The notes beneath the pieces were generated by a model, which was not told where the DNA came from, ran no database searches, and saw nothing but the letters and a program-made list of their open reading frames with translations. From NCBI RefSeq assembly GCF_051175565.1, contig NZ_CP195105.1, forward strand, positions 62,001 to 126,000: a stretch of DNA of 64,000 nt, given 5' to 3'. The first letter of the stretch is position 1. Every line of letters starts with the position of its first letter. Below are positions 59,497 to 64,000 of this stretch, one piece after another. Position numbers and translations under genes: made by a program. Source of the DNA: Daejeonia sp002484105. GTDB taxonomy: Bacteria; Bacteroidota; Bacteroidia; Flavobacteriales; Weeksellaceae.

Positions 59497-61560
59497 ATGA
59501 AATTACACAACTGGTTTCTGTTACTGCTTGTTTTTGTTACTACGGCGGTATCAGCACAGATTAAAAACCCTGTAAAATTCAAATTTGAGGTTAAGGAAAC
59601 CGGAGACAACCAATATGTAGCCATCCTGCATGCAAGTATGGAAAATGGCTGGCATATCTACTCAAAAGACTTGCCGGAGGACACCGGAATCCCTACCGAA
59701 TACAAGATCAGCGGAAACAATATTGTACCGACAGGAAGTTTTACGGAAACCGGAACCAAACATTCCGAATTTTCAGAAGCCTTTGGAGGTACCATCGTTT
59801 ATTATTCCGGAAGTGCATCATTCCAACAAAAATTCAAACTGAAAAACCCGGAAAAACCTGCAGAAGTTACCGCAGAAATCATGTACCAAACCTGCAACGA
59901 CAGAGTCTGCCTCGCACCGAACACTCTCGAATTTGCAAAAACCATAGAAGCAAAAGCTACTGCCCAACCGGAAGCAGAAAAAACAGAAGTCCTTTCTGAC
60001 ACTGCTTCTGCAACCGTTTCTCAAGCTTTGCCCCAGCAAACAGACATCACTCCGAATGCTGCGCCGGCACCGCTTGACCCGAAACAGCTTAAAATACAAT
60101 CTATTGACATCGAACACCCGCTCACAGATTGTGGAACCGCCAAAGAACGCCGGGACGAAAACTACATAACGTATCTGCTGCTGGGCTTTATCGGAGGATT
60201 AATTGCACTGCTTACACCTTGTGTATTTCCGATGATTCCGCTTACGGTTTCCTATTTCACGAAAGGCTCGGCAAATAAAGCAAAAGGCAAACGCGATGCA
60301 CTGATCTATGGGTTCTTCATTCTGTTGATTTTTGTACTGCTCAGCGTGCCTTTCCATCTGATAGACGGCATTGCAGGGAATATCTTTAACCAGATTTCGA
60401 CCAGTATCTGGCTGAATCTTTTTTTCTTTGTCATCTTTCTGTTTTTTGCAGGAAGTTTCTTCGGATATTACGACATTACACTACCGAGTTCCATTGCCAA
60501 CAAATCGTCAAAAGCAGAAGAAGCCGGTGGCATCATCGGTATTTTCTTCATGGCACTGACCCTCGTTATCGTCTCCTTTTCCTGCACAGGTCCTATCCTG
60601 GGGAGCCTTCTCGGGAGCGCTGTAACAGGATCTTCCAATGTTCCGATGCTGCTGACATTTGCACTCGCAGGCTTTGGCTTCTCCTGGGCAATTGTGTTCG
60701 GACTGCTGGCGCTGTTTCCGCAGGCGCTGCAAAGTCTCCCAAAATCCGGCGGCTGGATGAATACCGTAAAAGTTGTTCTCGGTTTTATCGAACTGGGTCT
60801 TGCCCTGAAATTTCTTTCCAAAGCAGATCTCGTATCCAAAACCTTCCTGTTGAAAAGAGAACTTTTCATCGGACTGTGGATTTTTATAACCCTTGGGCTG
60901 GTGCTGTATCTCTTTGGGCTGATCCGCTTCCCTCATGATGACAGAAAAGCCAAAATATCCTGGGCAAGAAAACTGTGGGGCGTTGCAGGTATTGCCTTCC
61001 TCATCTATCTGATACAAGGACTTTTTCCGGGCGAACGTCCAAAACTACAGCTGCTGAGCGGCATTCTTCCCCCGATGAATGTCAGCTATCTTCAGGATGA
61101 AAACGACGGAATTCTCGGTATGCATCCTGAACATGACTATTTCAAAGCTGTAGAACTCGCACAGAAAGAAAAGAAACCTATCCTGATTGACTTTACCGGA
61201 TTTGGGTGTGAAAACTGCCGAAAAATGGAAGAATTTGTATGGAGCGAACCGGATATTCTCCCTATACTGCAGAATGACGTCATCCTGGCTTCTCTTTATG
61301 TGGATGATAAAGAAGAATTGCCCGAAAACGAAAAAACAAAAATCGACCTTGGTGATGGCTCCCTGAAAAAAATCAATACGGTGGGCGACCGCTGGAGTAT
61401 GTTCCAGCAGGCAAATTTCAACAACAACTCGCAACCACATTATGTTCTGGTAACACCGGAAGGGAAAGTTATCAACAATCCTGTTTCCGGATATATGCCG
61501 AAGGAAGATTTCAGGAAATTTCTGGAATGTGGCGTCCGTTATTATCAATCAAAAAACTAA
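59497..61560 (+). CDS. dsbD: thiol:disulfide interchange protein DsbD
   Basis: A 687 aa DsbD. Signal peptide ending VSAQ. N-terminal DsbD-alpha domain with paired Cys in YQTCNDRVCLAP (about residues 130-141). Eight-helix transmembrane domain with conserved Cys in LTPCVFPMIP and SCTGPILGSLLG. C-terminal thioredoxin-like gamma domain with FTGFGCENCRKMEEFVW (CENC active site). It relays electrons from cytoplasmic thioredoxin to periplasmic thiol enzymes. Complete three-module architecture; followed by a terminator. Confidence 0.95.
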   Translation: MKLHNWFLLLLVFVTTAVSAQIKNPVKFKFEVKETGDNQYVAILHASMENGWHIYSKDLPEDTGIPTEYKISGNNIVPTGSFTETGTKHSEFSEAFGGTIVYYSGSASFQQKFKLKNPEKPAEVTAEIMYQTCNDRVCLAPNTLEFAKTIEAKATAQPEAEKTEVLSDTASATVSQALPQQTDITPNAAPAPLDPKQLKIQSIDIEHPLTDCGTAKERRDENYITYLLLGFIGGLIALLTPCVFPMIPLTVSYFTKGSANKAKGKRDALIYGFFILLIFVLLSVPFHLIDGIAGNIFNQISTSIWLNLFFFVIFLFFAGSFFGYYDITLPSSIANKSSKAEEAGGIIGIFFMALTLVIVSFSCTGPILGSLLGSAVTGSSNVPMLLTFALAGFGFSWAIVFGLLALFPQALQSLPKSGGWMNTVKVVLGFIELGLALKFLSKADLVSKTFLLKRELFIGLWIFITLGLVLYLFGLIRFPHDDRKAKISWARKLWGVAGIAFLIYLIQGLFPGERPKLQLLSGILPPMNVSYLQDENDGILGMHPEHDYFKAVELAQKEKKPILIDFTGFGCENCRKMEEFVWSEPDILPILQNDVILASLYVDDKEELPENEKTKIDLGDGSLKKINTVGDRWSMFQQANFNNNSQPHYVLVTPEGKVINNPVSGYMPKEDFRKFLECGVRYYQSKN

Positions 61561-61576
61561 AAACTCCTCTGAAATA

Positions 61577-61610
61577 AAAAAATCTGCCCAGTAATAATGG
61601 CAGATTTTTT
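61577..61610 (+). terminator. rho-independent terminator of dsbD
   Basis: Arms AAAAAATCTGCC (61577-61588) and GGCAGATTTTTT (61599-61610), 10-nt loop, T-run. Confidence 0.9.
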
Positions 61611-61617
61611 ATTTTTG
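61610..61617 (+). promoter_or_regulatory. -7 box TATTTTTG of the lipoprotein gene
   Basis: TAnnTTTG immediately after the dsbD terminator, 19 nt before the ATG at 61637. Confidence 0.5.
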
Positions 61618-61636
61618 AATACAATTCCAAAATACA

Positions 61637-62146
61637 ATGAAAAACCTCCTTCTCTTCATTATACTCCTGACCGGTGCAGTTTCGTGTCAGAAAAAAGAGT
61701 ACACTACAACCGAAACACCCGTTATTGACAGCACAAAAATCATAGATTCCATCAATGCCGTGCGCACAAAAATCAACGACAGCATACGGAATACCAATCG
61801 TTTTCCTGATTTCAGCGGAAGCTATGGCTTCGGACACAACCTGATTTCCAAAACCGGAACCGTAACATTCAAAAAAACTGGCCGTGACGAATACGATGTA
61901 AAAGGCGAAGCCCGCTCCGGAAAAAATTACATCACCATCCGTGGTACCGCCGAACGCGTTTCGCGGCAGCACCTCAACTTTACGGGAAAAATTTCACAAA
62001 GCATACAGGACGACAACAACGGGAAAGTCTACACCCGCTCCGGCACCAATACCTTCATGACCAAAGACGGTGGCAAAACATGGAGATTGCAGAATATGGT
62101 AAATTCTGCAGGATTTGTAGACCATATTGACATTATCAGAAAATAA
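61637..62146 (+). CDS. small lipoprotein, unknown function
   Basis: A 169 aa lipoprotein. Signal peptide MKNLLLFIILLTGAVSC with lipobox Cys at 17, then a polar linker rich in Asp/Thr/Ser and a beta-rich mature domain (SGSYGFGHNLISKTGTVTF, LNFTGKISQSIQDDN, NTFMTKDGGKTWRLQNMV). No recognised family. Monocistronic between two terminators/promoters. Confidence 0.7.
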   Translation: MKNLLLFIILLTGAVSCQKKEYTTTETPVIDSTKIIDSINAVRTKINDSIRNTNRFPDFSGSYGFGHNLISKTGTVTFKKTGRDEYDVKGEARSGKNYITIRGTAERVSRQHLNFTGKISQSIQDDNNGKVYTRSGTNTFMTKDGGKTWRLQNMVNSAGFVDHIDIIRK

Positions 62147-62215
62147 GCCCTGTATTCCGGAGAATATTGATATCTTATTAAAACTATTCATCTCGGATTT
62201 TCCAGAGATAATTCT

Positions 62216-62223
62216 TACATTTG
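62216..62223 (+). promoter_or_regulatory. -7 box TACATTTG of the hydrolase-patatin pair
   Basis: TAnnTTTG ending 26 nt before the ATG at 62250. Confidence 0.5.
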
Positions 62224-62249
62224 AAGGAGAACCTTTACACTGAAATACG

Positions 62250-63032
62250 ATGCTGAATTTTGAAGTTTCCGGCAACGGAAGAGAACCCCTTGTACTGCTA
62301 CACGGTTTCATGGAAAACCTTTCTGTGTGGGACGATATGGAAAAAACACTGAGCAGGGATTTCATACTGGTGAAGATTGACCTTCCCGGCCACGGACATT
62401 CTGATCTTCTCGCCAAGGTGCAAACCATGGAGATGATGGCAGAAGAAGTGAAAAAAGTAACGGATGATCTGGATTTTGAGCATTTTCACCTGCTCGGCCA
62501 TTCAATGGGCGGGTATATCAGTCTGGCTTTTGCAGAAAAATATCCCGAAAAATTAAAAACCCTCACCTTGTTTTTTTCGACTTCACTACCAGATTCTGAA
62601 GAGAAAAAAGCCCTCCGAAAACGCAGTACAGAAATTATAGACAAAGATTTCAGTCTTTTTATAAGCAGCAGTATCCCCGGACTTTTCAATGAGAACGAGA
62701 AGGATATCCTGGAAGGGAAAATAAAGCTGGCAAAAAAAACGGCACTCTCCACCGATCCTGAAGGAGCCAAAGCTTCCCAACTCGGGATGGCAGAAAGACC
62801 AGACCGCACTTTTGTTCTCGATAATTTCGGAGGAAAAATTCTTGTGCTTACCGGTCGCCATGACAATGCTGTAAAAGCAGAAACCCTCCTGAAACATCTT
62901 CCAGACCGCTCCAACATCAAGGCATATATGCTGGAATGTGGACATAACGGGCACTGGGAACGTCCGGAGATATGCGCTGCAATCCTCAACCAGGAACTCT
63001 TGCACGACTTGCCGAAAAATCTGGTATTCTGA
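62250..63032 (+). CDS. alpha/beta hydrolase
   Basis: A 260 aa alpha/beta hydrolase fold. Nucleophile elbow GHSMGGYISL (Ser around residue 90), the oxyanion-type HGFMENLSVWDDM near the N-terminus, an acid at GRHDNAV, and a terminal His in LECGHNGHWERP. Generic esterase/lipase or MenH-like; substrate unknown. 9 bp before a patatin-like gene, so probably co-transcribed and possibly acting on related lipid substrates. Confidence 0.85.
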   Translation: MLNFEVSGNGREPLVLLHGFMENLSVWDDMEKTLSRDFILVKIDLPGHGHSDLLAKVQTMEMMAEEVKKVTDDLDFEHFHLLGHSMGGYISLAFAEKYPEKLKTLTLFFSTSLPDSEEKKALRKRSTEIIDKDFSLFISSSIPGLFNENEKDILEGKIKLAKKTALSTDPEGAKASQLGMAERPDRTFVLDNFGGKILVLTGRHDNAVKAETLLKHLPDRSNIKAYMLECGHNGHWERPEICAAILNQELLHDLPKNLVF

Positions 63033-63041
63033 ATCTGATGT

Positions 63042-63845
63042 ATGGAGTTTTTCTCATTTTTAACAAAAAAGAAAAAAACCGGCCTCACCCTTTCTGGCGG
63101 AGGAATGCGCGGTGTAGCCCATATTGCCGTGCTGCGTGCGCTGGAAGAATACGGACTGAAACCTGATCTTATCTCCGGTACGAGTGCCGGAGCCATCATT
63201 GGTGCGTTTTATTCTCTTGGAAAAACACCTGCCGAAATGCTCGATATCGTGCAGTCCAATACCTTTTTTGCACGCTCTGCCTTCAGATTTTCCCGAAACG
63301 GAATTTTTAATCCTGAATTTCTGACCCGAATATTCCGTCAATATTTCCCGGAAGACAACTTCAGTGTGCTGAAAATCCCCTTCTATGCCGCAACTACCGA
63401 ACTTACGCAAGGCAGGATTGAGTATTTCTCGGAAGGCAAACTTTTTGATGTGCTGCTCGCCTCCTCCAGTGTTCCCTTCGTCTTCCCTCCTGTAATTATG
63501 AACGGAAAATTTTATGTTGACGGCGGTGTTCTGAACAATCTCCCAACAGAAGTGATACAGGACAAATGCGATTTTCTGATTGGCTCTCATGTAAATGCAA
63601 TGGGCCACGAAGACCTCGATAAGATGAATCTGAGTACTGAATTTGACCGTATCCTGCATCTGGCCATATCAAGTTCGGTATATTCCAAATCCACGACTTG
63701 CGATCTGTTCATCAACCCACCCGAAATGCTCCATTACAGCCTTTTCCGAAAAGACAAACTGAGCACCATGCTGGAACAGACATACCAGTACACGATAGAA
63801 AAACTGGAGGAACACGGTTTCCGAAAACCGAAAACGAAAAGATGA
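63042..63845 (+). CDS. patatin-like phospholipase
   Basis: A 267 aa patatin. Oxyanion loop GGGMRGVAHIAVLRALEEYG, nucleophile GTSAGAIIGAFYS, catalytic Asp in FYVDGGVLNNLP. Serine lipid acyl hydrolase acting on phospholipids or other esters. Cytoplasmic, no signal peptide. Paired with an alpha/beta hydrolase. Confidence 0.9.
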   Translation: MEFFSFLTKKKKTGLTLSGGGMRGVAHIAVLRALEEYGLKPDLISGTSAGAIIGAFYSLGKTPAEMLDIVQSNTFFARSAFRFSRNGIFNPEFLTRIFRQYFPEDNFSVLKIPFYAATTELTQGRIEYFSEGKLFDVLLASSSVPFVFPPVIMNGKFYVDGGVLNNLPTEVIQDKCDFLIGSHVNAMGHEDLDKMNLSTEFDRILHLAISSSVYSKSTTCDLFINPPEMLHYSLFRKDKLSTMLEQTYQYTIEKLEEHGFRKPKTKR

Positions 63846-63859
63846 TCTCTAATTTTTTT

Positions 63860-64000
63860 TCATATCCAGCCCATATTTTCAGCCACGACTTTGGCTCCAT
63901 ATCCAATGCAGAGCAAAGACGAAATCACAACAAGAATCGCCTGAAACTTTTTTGATTTCAGGAAGACTTTGGTATAAGGAAGACTGAACAACCATGCTGC
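63860..64000 (-). CDS. membrane protein C-terminus (partial, start beyond window)
   Basis: The last 46 codons of a frame entering from the right edge and ending at the TGA at 63860 on the minus strand. The readable part ends FLKSKKFQAILVVISSLLCI and GYGAKVVAENMGWI, with a clear terminal transmembrane helix. Too short to name; a LysE-type exporter is a weak possibility. Confidence 0.5.
   Translation of the reverse strand, partial: AAWLFSLPYTKVFLKSKKFQAILVVISSLLCIGYGAKVVAENMGWI

Overview
This 64 kb window is a chromosomal segment from a Bacteroidota bacterium, most likely a flavobacterium of the Weeksellaceae/Chryseobacterium group. Five things point there. The -7 promoter box TAnnTTTG recurs upstream of many genes. 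A PorP/SprF-type protein of the type IX secretion system is present. Flavobacterial families appear (DUF3857, DUF3822, DUF3276, DUF6702, and a long NusB of about 300 aa). A bacillithiol deacetylase BshB1 is encoded. Energy transduction uses an exbB-exbD-exbD-tonB cluster. I see no phage, transposase, CRISPR array, rRNA or integrated element. The content is nearly all core genome.

Layout. 0-3.7 kb: two tandem DUF3857/transglutaminase-like exported proteins behind a ferritin (minus strand). 4-9.5 kb: lpxK-purine nucleoside phosphorylase, dinB, an MFS transporter and recA. 9.5-17.5 kb: ribB with an upstream FMN riboswitch, groES and groEL, an M1 metallopeptidase, a HupE-like membrane protein, a DUF6702 protein and ACP phosphodiesterase. 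17.6-22.1 kb: radA, an ABC exporter, truA and a GreA/Rnk-like factor. 22.6-25.1 kb: a histidine kinase and LuxR-type response regulator, followed by a structure-rich non-coding stretch reaching to 25.4 kb. 25.4-31.9 kb: a beta-barrel protein, a YfcE-like phosphoesterase, an Smr protein, DUF3822, rsmD, murI, hemW and porP. 32-42.3 kb: an RluA-family pseudouridine synthase, a kinase-less PASTA protein, ddl, coaD, a TRIC-type channel, an AspT-like transporter, DUF3276, an ABC exporter, nusB, a DUF1573 lipoprotein and yajC. 42.4-50 kb: an NlpE/META lipoprotein, tRNA-His, bshB1, and an ExbB/ExbD/ExbD/TonB transcription unit followed by a small membrane protein, a PstS-like lipoprotein and a TPR protein. 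50.2-58 kb: leuS, a glycosyltransferase, waaA, a DUF1648 protein, an NlpC/P60-like protein lacking its catalytic Cys, an O-methyltransferase and an OmpA lipoprotein. 58-64 kb: tilS, dsbD, a lipoprotein, an alpha/beta hydrolase, a patatin and the end of a membrane protein.

Functional themes are envelope construction (lpxK, waaA, ddl, murI, OmpA, TonB system), translation and RNA modification (truA, tilS, rsmD, RluA family, leuS, tRNA-His), DNA repair (recA, radA, dinB), and folding and thiol homeostasis (groESL, dsbD, bshB1).

The most unusual signals are non-coding. Directly after the two-component operon lie phased TATCGAC repeats, two -7-like boxes, a 10-bp long-range inverted repeat and an intrinsic terminator, together compatible with a small RNA. 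Next to that is an 11-bp-phased TTCGGAA/TTCCGAA array that folds into a long hairpin. Protein-level oddities include the Cys-to-Ala NlpC/P60 protein, a DAPF motif in RsmD, an SAGADS loop in TilS and an Asp at the base-recognition position of the purine nucleoside phosphorylase. Several genes appear to start at TTG or GTG, supported by conserved N-termini and promoter position.
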